Shown here piece after piece: positions 34,785 through 44,280 of a stretch of DNA of 64,000 nt. The notes under the pieces are model-generated. The model did not search any database and was not told the DNA's origin. It saw nothing but the letters and a program-made list of their open reading frames with translations. The stretch lies in contig NZ_BAAACF010000001.1 in NCBI RefSeq assembly GCF_039521365.1, positions 124,001-188,000 on the forward strand, in the 5' to 3' direction. This DNA comes from Clostridium_AW malenominatum. Lineage in GTDB: Bacteria > Bacillota > Clostridia > Clostridiales > Clostridiaceae. Made by a program: the position numbers and the translations under genes. The stretch's first letter is position 1. Each line of letters opens with the position of its first letter.

Positions 34785-35553
34785 AAAACAGCCAGTTTTA
34801 TTTATAGCACATGGAAGTCCAATGAATGCAATAATGAAAAATTCCTATACTGAAAGTCTTAATAAGCTAGGTGAGCAATTAGAAAAACCTAAGGCTATAA
34901 TGGTTATATCAGCTCATTGGCTAACAGATGGAACTTTTATCACAGAACAAGATTCACCTAAAGAGATATACGATTTTTACGGATTCCCTGAAGAGTTATA
35001 TAAGGTTAAATATTCAACTAGTGGAGCTAAACCGTATATTAACACAGCCTTTGAAGAACTAAAAGATTATAATGTAAAGCTAACTAATACATGGGGATTA
35101 GATCACGGAGCTTGGAGCGTATTAAAGCATATTTTTCCTAGGGCGGATATTCCTGTATTTCAGTTAAGCTTAAATGTATTAGAAAAGGAAGAATATCATT
35201 ATAACTTAGGAAAAAAATTAGCCAAACTTAGAGAGGAAGGAATACTAATTTTAGCCAGTGGAAATATAGTTCATAACTTAGGAAAAATGAAGCATAATGA
35301 GAAGGATATTCCTTATAGCTGGGCTTTTGAGTTTGATAATCTTGTGGCTAATGCTATTATTAAAGCCGAACATGATAAGTTAATTAATTACAAAGATTTT
35401 GGGGAAGTAGCGTTACTTTCTGCTCCAACAGATGAACATTTTTTACCATTATTATATGTTATGGCATTAAAGGAAGAACAGGATAAAGTTGAATTTATAT
35501 TTAATGAAATACATCATGGATCTCTTTCTATGAGATGTGTGAAAATAGGATAG
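34777..35553 (+). CDS. Extradiol ring-cleavage dioxygenase, DODA type (YgiD-like)
   Basis: A 258-residue member of the class III extradiol dioxygenase family related to plant 4,5-DOPA dioxygenase and E. coli YgiD. Metal-binding signatures are FIAHGSPMNAI near residue 10, MVISAHWLTDG near 43, WGLDHGAWSVLKHIFP near 108 and IVHNLG near 165. It overlaps the DsbA-like gene and shares its Rrf2-controlled promoter region. Members open aromatic diols using oxygen and a metal ion, which is odd in a strict anaerobe and suggests a detoxifying role. The substrate is not assignable. Confidence 0.88.
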   Translation: MIKKQPVLFIAHGSPMNAIMKNSYTESLNKLGEQLEKPKAIMVISAHWLTDGTFITEQDSPKEIYDFYGFPEELYKVKYSTSGAKPYINTAFEELKDYNVKLTNTWGLDHGAWSVLKHIFPRADIPVFQLSLNVLEKEEYHYNLGKKLAKLREEGILILASGNIVHNLGKMKHNEKDIPYSWAFEFDNLVANAIIKAEHDKLINYKDFGEVALLSAPTDEHFLPLLYVMALKEEQDKVEFIFNEIHHGSLSMRCVKIG

Positions 35554-35720
35554 ATTATTATTATCTATAATCATTATAGTAAAGCTTAAAAAGAAGAGAT
35601 ATAGAATCAATGTAAATTACTTCTTGAGTAAATTAAGGTTTATTTAATATTAAAGTTATTATCAGTTAAGTTTGTCCCTCTATAATTGAAGTGAAATCAT
35701 AATTAAAGGGAGGACAACAA

Positions 35721-36530
35721 ATGAAAGAAAAAGGACTTACAGGATTTCAATTAAAAATAGCAGGACTAATACTTATGATATTTGATCATATTCATGAATT
35801 TTTTAATTTTGCAAGCGATAGTCTTATAACTTTTAAATGGGTAGGAAGAATAGTAGCACCTATATTTATATTTATGACAGTAGAAGGGTACACCCATACT
35901 AGAAATAAAAAAAAGTACATGCTTAGACTATATTTAGCATCAGTTCTAATGAACATAGGGAATTACTTAATTCCTAATTATTTTAAGAGAACAGATTCTT
36001 TAGAATTAATAAATAATATATTTGCTACTTTATTTATGATTACAGTGTATCTATGCATTGTAGACTTCATAAAAAAAGTAGTAAAAGAAAAAAATGCAAT
36101 GAAAATATTTTTAGGCGGGGCATTATTCATATTACCTGTAGCATTATCCATATTTTTTATAATGAATGTGGAAACTTTGATGAATGTGAAGATTTTAAAA
36201 TATTTAATTTTTATTATTCCAATACCTATTTTTGTTGAAGGTGGACCAGTATTTATAATTCTAGGAATAGTAATGTATCTACTAAAAGATAATAGAAAAA
36301 AATTAATAATTGTATATGTAATAATGTGTTTAGGCATTATGTTTACAGGAGAACTTAGTATTAAAGGGTTATTCTTTAACAATTACCAGTGGATGATGGT
36401 TTTTGCAGCACCACTATTCTATTTGTATAATGGAAAAAAAGGAAGGGGAATGAAGTATTTGTTTTACTTATTCTATCCAGCCCATATATATGTTTTCTAC
36501 ATTATATCATGTTATATTATGAACAAATAA
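35721..36530 (+). CDS. TraX family membrane protein
   Basis: A 269-residue multi-pass membrane protein. The TraX family N-terminus reads TGFQLKIAGLILMIFDHIHEFF, followed by WVGRIVAPIFIFMTVEGYTHTRN near residue 40 and about seven further hydrophobic helices. F-plasmid TraX acetylates pilin, but chromosomal Firmicute members are of unknown role and may acylate surface molecules. GGGAGGA precedes the ATG. It is monocistronic, with its own promoter region and a strong terminator. Confidence 0.88.
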   Translation: MKEKGLTGFQLKIAGLILMIFDHIHEFFNFASDSLITFKWVGRIVAPIFIFMTVEGYTHTRNKKKYMLRLYLASVLMNIGNYLIPNYFKRTDSLELINNIFATLFMITVYLCIVDFIKKVVKEKNAMKIFLGGALFILPVALSIFFIMNVETLMNVKILKYLIFIIPIPIFVEGGPVFIILGIVMYLLKDNRKKLIIVYVIMCLGIMFTGELSIKGLFFNNYQWMMVFAAPLFYLYNGKKGRGMKYLFYLFYPAHIYVFYIISCYIMNK

Positions 36531-36549
36531 ATTAGATTATTATAATACA

Positions 36550-36598
36550 AAAATAATAAAGGTAGATGGATTTTAAATCTACCTTTATTATTTTTTTT
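36550..36598 (+). terminator. Terminator after the traX-like gene
   Basis: A 17-bp stem (AATAATAAAGGTAGAT / ATCTACCTTTATTATT) with a 9-nt loop is followed by eight Ts. It may work in both directions. Confidence 0.92.
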
Positions 36599-36717
36599 GA
36601 ATATTGCTGAAGAATAGGAAATTGATAATTGTAAGCTTTAATTAAGGTTCATGTTATTAAGAGTTAAGTATAGGAGGATAAAATATTCTTGTACACAAGA
36701 AAGAACAGGAGGAATGA

Positions 36718-37548
36718 ATGATGATTAACTGGGAAGTAAAGAAAATATTTAAATCAAAGAATGGAATAATTACTTCAATATTATTCTTTATACTTTCTAT
36801 ATCAATGATATTTATAAAACCACAATTAGAGGGGATAAATAATATTCAATTTTGGAAGGTATTTAATTATAGAGCATTTCATCCACTTATGACCTCTATT
36901 ATGCTTATAATCATAATAATTATTTTTTCTAATATTTATACAGATGAGATTATATCCACCGTTGATAATTTAATTTTATCATCAAGAAATAAAAACAAAA
37001 CTTTGTACTCAAAGTTAGCTTTAAGCATAGGAGTTCCCACAGTTATATATAGTGTGTATCTAGCCATGGAATTTATAATCACCTATATACAATGCGGAAA
37101 GCCTATAAATGGAGGATTACAGGCTATAAAAATATTGGACAACCCATTATTAGTTAAGGATGGCTATACAATATACGGATATGTACTACTTAAAATAGGT
37201 ATTATGCTTGTAATCTTTATGACATTAGGAGTATTGGCAAGCTTATTTTCATTCATTACCACAAATTCAATTCAATCAACAAGCGGATTTTTGATTTTTA
37301 TATTTTTAGGTAAAGTGACGACTTTAATTAAATGGTTACCAAAAGAAATATTGTTGATACTCTCAAAAATTAATTTTATAGATTTAATATTTAATTTCAA
37401 TGAATTTGCTGGAATGCATTTTGGAAGGTTAAAAGTATTTTCTATGACCTTAGATATAACAAATCTATGCCTAGTAATTATGGTATCCACTTTATTTATA
37501 GCAATATTTTCATGTACAAATATCTTTAGAAAATTTTTAACAAGATAA
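36718..37548 (+). CDS. ABC-2 type transporter permease
   Basis: A 276-residue membrane protein with about six hydrophobic helices, the first near residue 17 (IITSILFFILSISMIFI). It has the charged N-terminus MINWEVKKIFKSKNG typical of ABC-2 permeases. AGGAGG is followed by two adjacent ATG codons at 36718 and 36721; the second has slightly better spacing. It is the first gene of a four-gene cluster with the ATPase, a second permease and a small membrane protein. A two-component system follows. The substrate, possibly a peptide antibiotic, is inferred from context only. Confidence 0.8.
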   Translation: MMINWEVKKIFKSKNGIITSILFFILSISMIFIKPQLEGINNIQFWKVFNYRAFHPLMTSIMLIIIIIIFSNIYTDEIISTVDNLILSSRNKNKTLYSKLALSIGVPTVIYSVYLAMEFIITYIQCGKPINGGLQAIKILDNPLLVKDGYTIYGYVLLKIGIMLVIFMTLGVLASLFSFITTNSIQSTSGFLIFIFLGKVTTLIKWLPKEILLILSKINFIDLIFNFNEFAGMHFGRLKVFSMTLDITNLCLVIMVSTLFIAIFSCTNIFRKFLTR

Positions 37549-37565
37549 ATTAGGAGGAGTTAATT

Positions 37566-38453
37566 ATGAATAAACTTGAAATAAAAAACCTAACTAAAAG
37601 TTATGGTAACAAAAATGCAAATAACAACATAACACTTACATTAGAAAATGGAGTATATGGACTTTTAGGTCCTAATGGAGCGGGTAAAACAACATTGATG
37701 AAGCAAATAGCTACATTAACAAAGCCTACAAAGGGAGAAATAATTTATAATGGCAAAAATATTTATAGTATAGAAGATAAATATAGAGGGGTTATAGGTT
37801 ATTTGCCACAAGAGTTTGGAGCTTATAAAAACTTTTCAGCTAAAAACTTTTTACAATATGTAGCAGCATTAAAAGGTATAGACAAAAGGGAGGTAAATAA
37901 AAAAATAGATGAATTATTAAATTTAGTGGGATTATATGATGTAAGAAATAAAGCTGTTGGAAAGTTTTCAGGAGGAATGAAAAGAAGAGTAGGAATTGCT
38001 CAGGTATTATTAAATGACCCTAAAATTATAATATTAGACGAGCCAACAGCAGGACTAGACCCACAAGAGAGGACAAGGTTTAGAAATTTATTATCACAGA
38101 TATCTAAAGATAAGATAATAATACTTTCAACTCATATTATTTCTGATATAGAGTCCATAGCAAAGGAAACCATTATGATAAAAAATGGTGAAATGATTAT
38201 GAAGGGAAGCCATAGGGAAATTCTATCTGATATGAATGGAAAAGTGTATAGAATAAGAACCAATGATGAAAATCAATTGGAAGAAATACAAAATAAATAT
38301 AAGGTAGTAAATCTCCAAAGAGGAATAGATTTTACTGAGCTTAGAATTGTAAGCGATAGAGTGGTATACTATGCAAATGCAGAGGTTATAGAACCTAAAT
38401 TTGAGGACGTTTATATGTTTTATTTCGACCTAGAAAATACAAAGGAGGTATAA
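37566..38453 (+). CDS. ABC transporter ATP-binding protein
   Basis: A 295-residue ATPase with Walker A GPNGAGKTT near residue 37, Q-loop YLPQEFGAYKNF near 80, signature FSGGMKRRVGIAQ near 136, Walker B IIILDEPTAGLDP near 156 and the H-loop STHIISD. A C-terminal extension of about 85 residues ends MFYFDLEN. It would energise the two flanking ABC-2 permeases. The layout resembles exporters for antimicrobial peptides or lantibiotic immunity, but specificity cannot be read. AGGAGG lies before the ATG. Confidence 0.94.
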   Translation: MNKLEIKNLTKSYGNKNANNNITLTLENGVYGLLGPNGAGKTTLMKQIATLTKPTKGEIIYNGKNIYSIEDKYRGVIGYLPQEFGAYKNFSAKNFLQYVAALKGIDKREVNKKIDELLNLVGLYDVRNKAVGKFSGGMKRRVGIAQVLLNDPKIIILDEPTAGLDPQERTRFRNLLSQISKDKIIILSTHIISDIESIAKETIMIKNGEMIMKGSHREILSDMNGKVYRIRTNDENQLEEIQNKYKVVNLQRGIDFTELRIVSDRVVYYANAEVIEPKFEDVYMFYFDLENTKEV

Positions 38454-38456
38454 TAA

Positions 38457-39221
38457 ATGGGTACACTTATAAAAGCAGAATTAAGAAAAATGCTATTAAA
38501 AAAAAGTATTTTAATAACTTGGGTATCATCTTTGTTATTAGGAACCTTATTAATTCACAATGGTACTGTAAGTGATATTTATGCGGATGTTTTTTATAAA
38601 AGTTACGGATATACACCTATAATGGGACTGGTTATGTTTATGATTTTGTCTGGCGCTTATACCTTAGAATATAATTCTAATATGAGTGACCTAATAAACA
38701 CTACAAAAAATGGAAAGAGAAAATTAGTTGTAGCCAAGGGAATAGGAGCAGGCATAGCAACTTCTATAGTAAATCTTTCTATAGTGATTACAATATATTT
38801 AGATGGGCTTAGGAAAGTAAATTTTGAAGGTTTGAACATGCAATTAAAAAATCTGTGGTATTTCAAAGGGATAAATTCAAATTTAAATGTACTTCAAATG
38901 ATGATAATAGTGATTATAACGATAATCCTAGCTTCTTTTTTCTTCTCTCAACTAGGTTTATACTTATCTTCCATAAGTAAATCCGCGTCTATGCCATTTA
39001 TTTTAGGTGGTTTAATTATGGGAATACCATATATATTAGAACATGTTCTACCTAGTAAACTTATTGTTATGACTCCATTATGGGGAATGATGTCCTCACA
39101 GCTAATAAAGTATAAAGCAAGCACAGGGATAATGGTAATTCAGGGAGCTATATTTATAGTGGCATGTTTAATTTTACCCAAACTCATATATGTTGCATTT
39201 ATTAAAGAAAATAAAAAATAA
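38457..39221 (+). CDS. ABC-2 type transporter permease
   Basis: A 254-residue integral membrane protein with about six helices, starting 3 bp after the ATPase stop. Its N-terminus MGTLIKAELRKMLLKKSIL is a typical permease lead-in before the first helix. It pairs with the permease at 36718 as the second half of a heterodimeric channel. An AAGGAGG site overlaps the end of the ATPase gene. The substrate is unknown. Confidence 0.82.
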   Translation: MGTLIKAELRKMLLKKSILITWVSSLLLGTLLIHNGTVSDIYADVFYKSYGYTPIMGLVMFMILSGAYTLEYNSNMSDLINTTKNGKRKLVVAKGIGAGIATSIVNLSIVITIYLDGLRKVNFEGLNMQLKNLWYFKGINSNLNVLQMMIIVIITIILASFFFSQLGLYLSSISKSASMPFILGGLIMGIPYILEHVLPSKLIVMTPLWGMMSSQLIKYKASTGIMVIQGAIFIVACLILPKLIYVAFIKENKK

Positions 39222-39232
39222 GGGGTATAATT

Positions 39233-39436
39233 ATGGCAAATAGTTTATTTCTACTTAGTATAATAATTTTATTTATTGGATTTTTTTTCATGGGAATGAG
39301 TGGAGTATCTTACAGATGGAGAGCCTTTAGAAATAAACCAGCATGGAATGGGAATACGGTAGTCTTTCTAGCTATAGGACTTGTATTTTTTATAGCTGGA
39401 TTAGCATTGGTATATATTTTCTATCCCTACAGATAA
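39233..39436 (+). CDS. Small two-helix membrane protein
   Basis: A 67-residue protein with two predicted helices (SLFLLSIIILFIGFFFMG and VVFLAIGLVFFIAGLALVYI) joined by a basic loop YRWRAFRNKPAWNG. It follows the second permease by 11 bp behind AAGGGGT and is the last gene before a terminator. No known family is recognised. Its position suggests an accessory or modulating subunit of the ABC exporter. Confidence 0.65.
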   Translation: MANSLFLLSIIILFIGFFFMGMSGVSYRWRAFRNKPAWNGNTVVFLAIGLVFFIAGLALVYIFYPYR

Positions 39437-39477
39437 TAAATTTAAATAACAATTATTTGAAAACATAAAATAAAGTT

Positions 39478-39521
39478 AGAAGAAGAGCCAAATTTAAAAT
39501 ATATTATTTGGTTCTTTTCTT
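39478..39521 (+). terminator. Terminator after the ABC exporter cluster
   Basis: Imperfect stem AGAAGAGCCAAAT / ATTTGGTTCTTTTCT with a 12-nt loop, and a T-rich 3' arm. Confidence 0.65.
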
Positions 39522-39577
39522 ATACAATATAATTGATGTAGTATATAACTAATAAAAGCTTAATAGGAGTGTTTAAT

Positions 39578-40300
39578 ATGGAAATGTCATTAAGCAAAAA
39601 AAAGATATTAATAATAGATGATGAAGAGGACATATTGAAGTTATTGTCTATGGTGTTAAAAAAAGAAGGTTTTGAAAATATATATACAGCTGAGGATGGA
39701 GAAAATGGATTTAATTTATTTAAAAGGATTAATCCAGATATTATTCTTTTAGACATTATGTTGCCTGATGAGGAGGGATATGAGGTTTGTAAAAAAATTA
39801 GAAAAACCTCCAATATTCCTATTTTATTTATATCAGCGAAAACTGAAGAAATTGATAGAGTACTAGGTTTCGCATTGGGAGGAGATGACTATATAACAAA
39901 ACCCTTTAGCACTAAGGAGGTAGCCTACAGAATAAAAGCCCATTTAAGAAGAAGTAGTTATAATGAAGAAGAGGAAAATAAGAGTAGTATATTGAATTTT
40001 GGACCTTTCCAAATAGATGAGGAAAAAATAGAAGTTAGAAAAAATGGAGTACTAATAGAATTGAAACCTAAAGAATATAAAATGTTTTTGCATATGGCAA
40101 AGCATCCTAATCAAATTATGAGTAAGGAAAAGTTGTGTAGTGAAGTATGGGGAGAAGATTATATAGGCTTTGATAACACTATAATGGTACATATAAGAAG
40201 ATTAAGGGAGAGAATTGAAGAGGATCCATCTAATCCGAAGTATATTATTAATGTAAAAGGTTTAGGGTATAAGTTTGTTTTAAAGGATGAATACATATGA
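39578..40300 (+). CDS. OmpR/PhoB-type response regulator
   Basis: A 240-residue regulator. The receiver domain has the acidic pair in IIDDEED near residue 13, the phosphoacceptor Asp in IILLDIMLPDEEG near 55 and the switch Lys in DDYITKPF near 106. The C-terminal winged helix includes NGVLIELKPKEYKMFL and HIRRLRERIEEDP. ATG 39578 is eight bases after AGGAG; GTG 39569 overlaps that site. The stop overlaps the kinase start by 4 bp (ATGA). It probably controls the adjacent ABC exporter. Confidence 0.95.
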   Translation: MEMSLSKKKILIIDDEEDILKLLSMVLKKEGFENIYTAEDGENGFNLFKRINPDIILLDIMLPDEEGYEVCKKIRKTSNIPILFISAKTEEIDRVLGFALGGDDYITKPFSTKEVAYRIKAHLRRSSYNEEEENKSSILNFGPFQIDEEKIEVRKNGVLIELKPKEYKMFLHMAKHPNQIMSKEKLCSEVWGEDYIGFDNTIMVHIRRLRERIEEDPSNPKYIINVKGLGYKFVLKDEYI

Positions 40301-41709
40301 ATTGGAAAATAACAGGTAGGTTTATTATAACTGTAGTATCAGTTGCCATTATTGTAATGCTTATTAATATCATTGTAGGAATTATTCTTGCATTTAATAG
40401 AAGTAGAGATAACATTGACATAATAAATGGAATTAGCTATTCTTCACCAGAGGATTTTACCAGGGAATTTAAAGAGTATTTAATGGAAGATAAAGATAAA
40501 ATATATATCCATAGTGATGGAGAAAAAATTTTAAGAGAAGAAGAGGCTTGGATGCAAGTTTTAGATGAGGAAGGAAATGAAATTTATAATTATCAGAAAC
40601 CTGTTAAAGTTAAAAATCATTATACTCCTGTAGAATTAATCCAAGCATATAAATATATTTTAGCCGATAGTATGTCTACTATATTTGTAGCAGAAAAGAA
40701 AATTGGAGATAGAAATTATAGTTATATTATAGGGTTCCCTTCTGAAAGGATAAAGAGAAATTTTATTTCTTATGACATTTATAACTTAGGTAATAGTTTG
40801 AAAACAGGAGTGTATATAATTTTACTCATGGATGCCATTATAGCTTTATTATTTGGATATTTATTTAGTAGAAGACTTACAAAGCCATTAGTAAATATTA
40901 TAAAGGATGTTAAAAACCTTTCTGAAGGAGAGTATAATTTAAAAAGAGAAGAAAAAGGAATTTATAAAGAAATTTATCATAATATAAATAATTTATCTTC
41001 AAAACTTAGAAGCAATGAAGAAGAAAGAAAAAAGTTAGATAAAATGAGGGAAGAATGGATATCGAATATTTCTCATGATATAAAAACACCATTAGTTTCA
41101 GTGAAAGGATATGCTGAAATTTTATCCAGTGAGGAATATGATTGTACAAAAGAAGAAGTGAGAGAATACAGCAAAATAATAGAAGATAAATCTAACTATA
41201 TAAAAGACCTTATAGATGATTTAAATCTAAGTACTAGACTAAAGAATAAAGTTCTCCTTTTAAATTTAAAAAATACAAATATTGTAAGTCTAGTTAGAGG
41301 AGCTGTAATAGATATTTTAAATAATCCACAAACTAGCAACGTGAGCATTGATTTTTCAGCAATAAGGGAAGTTGTTGAAAAGGATGTAGATGAAATACTA
41401 ATAAAAAGAGTTATTACTAATATCTTATATAATGCTATAGTTCATAACAATGAAGATGTAGATATAGAAGTTAAAGTAGAGAAGAAAGATAGAATTCATA
41501 TTTTCATAATAGATAATGGAAAAGGCATTAAAGAAGAAGAGTTAAAATACATTTTTGAAAGATATTATAGAGGTACAAATACAGGAAAAAGACATAAAGG
41601 TTCTGGACTTGGAATGGCCATAGCCAAGGATATCGTAGAAGCACATAATGGGATTATAAATATTGACAGTGAGTATGGAGTGGGAACTAAAATTGAAATA
41701 ATCCTTTAA
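40297..41709 (+). CDS. Sensor histidine kinase
   Basis: A 470-residue membrane kinase. A first transmembrane helix at residues 10-33 and a second near 170-190 enclose an extracellular sensor region of about 135 residues. A HAMP linker follows, then the phosphoacceptor motif SNISHDIKTPLVSVKGYAEI near 258 and the ATPase boxes NAIVHNN, DNGKGI and GSGLGMAI. The large external domain argues against the short-loop BceS type, so a directly sensed extracellular ligand is plausible. It forms an operon with the response regulator. Confidence 0.95.
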   Translation: MNWKITGRFIITVVSVAIIVMLINIIVGIILAFNRSRDNIDIINGISYSSPEDFTREFKEYLMEDKDKIYIHSDGEKILREEEAWMQVLDEEGNEIYNYQKPVKVKNHYTPVELIQAYKYILADSMSTIFVAEKKIGDRNYSYIIGFPSERIKRNFISYDIYNLGNSLKTGVYIILLMDAIIALLFGYLFSRRLTKPLVNIIKDVKNLSEGEYNLKREEKGIYKEIYHNINNLSSKLRSNEEERKKLDKMREEWISNISHDIKTPLVSVKGYAEILSSEEYDCTKEEVREYSKIIEDKSNYIKDLIDDLNLSTRLKNKVLLLNLKNTNIVSLVRGAVIDILNNPQTSNVSIDFSAIREVVEKDVDEILIKRVITNILYNAIVHNNEDVDIEVKVEKKDRIHIFIIDNGKGIKEEELKYIFERYYRGTNTGKRHKGSGLGMAIAKDIVEAHNGIINIDSEYGVGTKIEIIL

Positions 41710-41776
41710 GATACTGTTTTTTAATTTTAATGCAAAAAATGTTAATCATGAAATAGATTTAGTAAATTTTAACTTA

Positions 41777-41857
41777 TTGACAATATTTCTAATCATAGTT
41801 TTATCGTTAACCATGATTAGAAATTAAGTTGACAATAAAGAGGTTGTTTATTATTAT
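41777..41857 (+). promoter_or_regulatory. bioB promoter region with a 40-bp inverted repeat
   Basis: ATTTCTAATCATAGTT (41785-41800) and AACCATGATTAGAAAT (41809-41824) form 16-bp arms with one mismatch and an 8-bp centre. One TTGACA (41777) lies at the repeat's left edge. A second TTGACA (41829) with a 17-bp spacer and TATTAT (41852) lies just after it. The repeat is a likely operator. It only partly resembles a BirA box (GTTAACC half). Confidence 0.65.
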
Positions 41858-41929
41858 TGTTATGAGAAATTAAATATTTTAAGAAAAATTGGATATATTG
41901 ATTAAAAAACAATAAGGGGAGAGCACAAT

Positions 41930-42913
41930 ATGAAAGAATATATTAAGAGGATAGAGAAAAAGATATTAGATGGACAAGATATAAGCTTTGAAGAAGCTAT
42001 AAAACTATCAAACCTTGAAGAAAGAGAAGATATAGTAGAGTTATGTAATAGCGCTAATAACATACGAGATTTTTTTTGTGGTAAGGAAGTAGACCTTTGC
42101 ACCATTATGAATGCAAAGTCTGGACGCTGCTCTGAGGACTGCAAGTTTTGTGCGCAATCTGCCCATTATAAAACTAACGTACAAGAATATGAGTTAATTT
42201 CAAAGGAAGCAGTTTTAGAGTTAGCAAAGGAAAATGAAAGTGAGGGAGTAAATAGATTTTCTTTAGTGACTAGTGGAAGAGGAATTACTGGAAGTGAGTT
42301 TGAAAAGGTTCTGGCTATATATGAAGAGCTAAATAAAAAAGTGAAAATGGATTTGTGTGCATCCTTAGGAATATTAGGATATGAGCAGTTACTTAAGTTA
42401 AAAGAAACAGGAATAACTATGTATCATCATAACCTAGAAACTAGTAGAGCATACTATGAAAATATATGTACAACGCACACCTATGATGAAAGAATAAATA
42501 CTATAAATGCAGCTAAGCAGGCTGGTATGGATATTTGCTCAGGTGGAATTATTGGCTTGGGAGAAAGTTTGGAAGATAGAGTTACCTTTGCTTTTCAACT
42601 AAGAGATTTAGGAGTTAAATCTATTCCTATAAATATGCTGAATCCAATTAAGGGAACACCTTTAGAAAATGCAAAAAGTCTGAGTCAGAATGAAATACTA
42701 AAAACTATTGCAGTTTTCAGATTTATAAATCCTAAAGCTATTATAAGACTTGGTGGAGGAAGAAATCTCATAGATGAGTTTGGTAAAAACTGCTTTAATG
42801 CAGGAGCCAATGCTACAATCACAGGTAATTACTTGACAACATCAGGTAATAAAATATGCGATGATAAGAGAATGGTAAATGAATTAAATCTAGAGATTAG
42901 AAAAAATAGTTAA
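41930..42913 (+). CDS. bioB: Biotin synthase
   Basis: Radical-SAM enzyme that inserts sulfur into dethiobiotin, 327 residues. The SAM cluster motif is in GRCSEDCKFCAQSAHY near residue 64. Other conserved segments are CASLGIL near 143, YHHNLETSR near 165 and IPINMLNPIKGTP near 229. AAGGGGAG lies before the ATG. No other biotin genes are adjacent, so the organism may use imported dethiobiotin, or encode the rest elsewhere. A 40-bp inverted repeat at the promoter suggests repression. Confidence 0.97.
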   Translation: MKEYIKRIEKKILDGQDISFEEAIKLSNLEEREDIVELCNSANNIRDFFCGKEVDLCTIMNAKSGRCSEDCKFCAQSAHYKTNVQEYELISKEAVLELAKENESEGVNRFSLVTSGRGITGSEFEKVLAIYEELNKKVKMDLCASLGILGYEQLLKLKETGITMYHHNLETSRAYYENICTTHTYDERINTINAAKQAGMDICSGGIIGLGESLEDRVTFAFQLRDLGVKSIPINMLNPIKGTPLENAKSLSQNEILKTIAVFRFINPKAIIRLGGGRNLIDEFGKNCFNAGANATITGNYLTTSGNKICDDKRMVNELNLEIRKNS

Positions 42914-43055
42914 AGAAATAATTGTAGTAACTATTTAAATCACAACATTGCGTAAAGAATTTTCGTATATTATAGCTTCTTGACATGTCTCTTATAAAGA
43001 TTTAGTATAGTCTATAAAGAAAAAACTGAAAATTCATAAGAAAGAAGGAGTTTTT

Positions 43056-43637
43056 ATGGGGAATAAGATACCAACTCGTACAGAAGCCTATGAGCTTTTA
43101 AAGAAATATAATAAAAGCCAGAGTTTAATTACACATGCCATAGCGGTGGAAGCTGTAATGATTCATTTTGCAGAGCTGTTAGGTGAAGAGGATAAGGAGA
43201 AGTGGGGAATCATTGGATTAATACACGATATTGACTATGAAATGTATCCAGAGGAGCATTGCAAAAAAGCAAGAGAAATTTTGATGGAAAATAATTATCC
43301 AGAAGAATATATTCATGCAGTTGAAAGCCATGGATGGGGTATATGTGTTGACGTTGAACCTGTTAAGACAATGGAAAAGGTACTATATACTATTGATGAA
43401 TTAACAGGGTTAATAACAGCAACAGTACTTCTTCGCCCAAGTAAAAGTATACATGATTTAGAAATAAAATCAGTTAAAAAGAAGTGGAAACAAAAAGGTT
43501 TTGCAGCAGGAGTAAATCGTGAAGTCATTCAAAAAGGTGCTGAAATGCTAGGCATGGACATGGATACCATAATTGGAGAAACTATTAAAAGTATGCAATC
43601 TGTAGCTGAAGAAATTGGTTTGAAAGGTGAATTTTAA
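43056..43637 (+). CDS. HD-domain phosphohydrolase
   Basis: A 193-residue protein of the HD/HDIG superfamily, whose members hydrolyse phosphate esters such as nucleotides using a bound metal. Metal ligands are visible in SLITHAIAVEAV near residue 25, GLIHDIDYEMYPEEH near 58 and AVESHGWG near 88. GAAGGAG lies before the ATG. It is not closely linked to other genes. The sequence gives no hint of the substrate. Confidence 0.85.
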   Translation: MGNKIPTRTEAYELLKKYNKSQSLITHAIAVEAVMIHFAELLGEEDKEKWGIIGLIHDIDYEMYPEEHCKKAREILMENNYPEEYIHAVESHGWGICVDVEPVKTMEKVLYTIDELTGLITATVLLRPSKSIHDLEIKSVKKKWKQKGFAAGVNREVIQKGAEMLGMDMDTIIGETIKSMQSVAEEIGLKGEF

Positions 43638-43699
43638 TATAATTTGTCATTAGAGGACGTAAGCAAAGTGTGAATATAAGTTTGTATTATCAAATAAAA

Positions 43700-43741
43700 G
43701 GGGCATTCCTTCAGTATAAAGGGATGCCCATAGTACTTTTA
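43700..43741 (+). terminator. Hairpin after the HD-domain gene
   Basis: GGGCATTCC / GGGATGCCC with an 11-nt loop forms a GC-rich stem. The T run after it is short and interrupted, so it is a probable but weak terminator. Confidence 0.5.
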
Positions 43742-43787
43742 AGACATAATATATTTAAAATATATTAAAATGTAAGGTGGAGATACA

Positions 43788-44126
43788 ATGAATGATTACT
43801 TTGATAATTCAGATGTCACAGAAAGGAATCTTAAATACTTAATTGAAAATCATGGTGAAATCTATGAGGCTTACGAAAATTTTGGGAAATTACTACATGA
43901 AAAAGGAGGGCCATTAGATAAAAAAACACGCTGGCTTCTTAAGGTGGCTTTGTCTACAAGCTGTCAATATAGATATGCCTTAGAAACGCATATTTTAAAA
44001 GCTTTACATGAAGGTTGTACAAAAGAAGAAATAGAACACGCTATACTCCTCGTAGCACCAACAGTGGGATTCCCTAAAATGATGGAGGGATTACTTGTAT
44101 TAAGGAAAGTGTTACAGAGCCTGTAG
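43788..44126 (+). CDS. Carboxymuconolactone decarboxylase-like protein lacking the CxxC pair
   Basis: A 112-residue all-helical protein of the CMD/AhpD-like fold. The characteristic segment THILKALHEGCTKEEIEHAI near residue 66 and APTVGFPKMMEGL near 90 are present. In AhpD-type members a CxxC redox pair precedes the His by seven and four residues. Here those positions are Tyr and Ala (CQYRYALETH), so thiol peroxidase-type chemistry is unlikely. The role is unknown. AAGGTGGAG lies before the ATG. The next gene, an M20 hydrolase, is 154 bp downstream. Confidence 0.82.
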   Translation: MNDYFDNSDVTERNLKYLIENHGEIYEAYENFGKLLHEKGGPLDKKTRWLLKVALSTSCQYRYALETHILKALHEGCTKEEIEHAILLVAPTVGFPKMMEGLLVLRKVLQSL

Positions 44127-44280
44127 ATGTAAAGGAAGATATAGACTATTATATTTAAAAAGGTTATAATCATATTAAAAATAAATCATAAAATATTTTG
44201 AAAAATCATAAGTAGAAAAGATGGTAAAATACTTACATATAAGTACAAGAAATAAAAGAAATGGGAAGAAGGGGGATATC

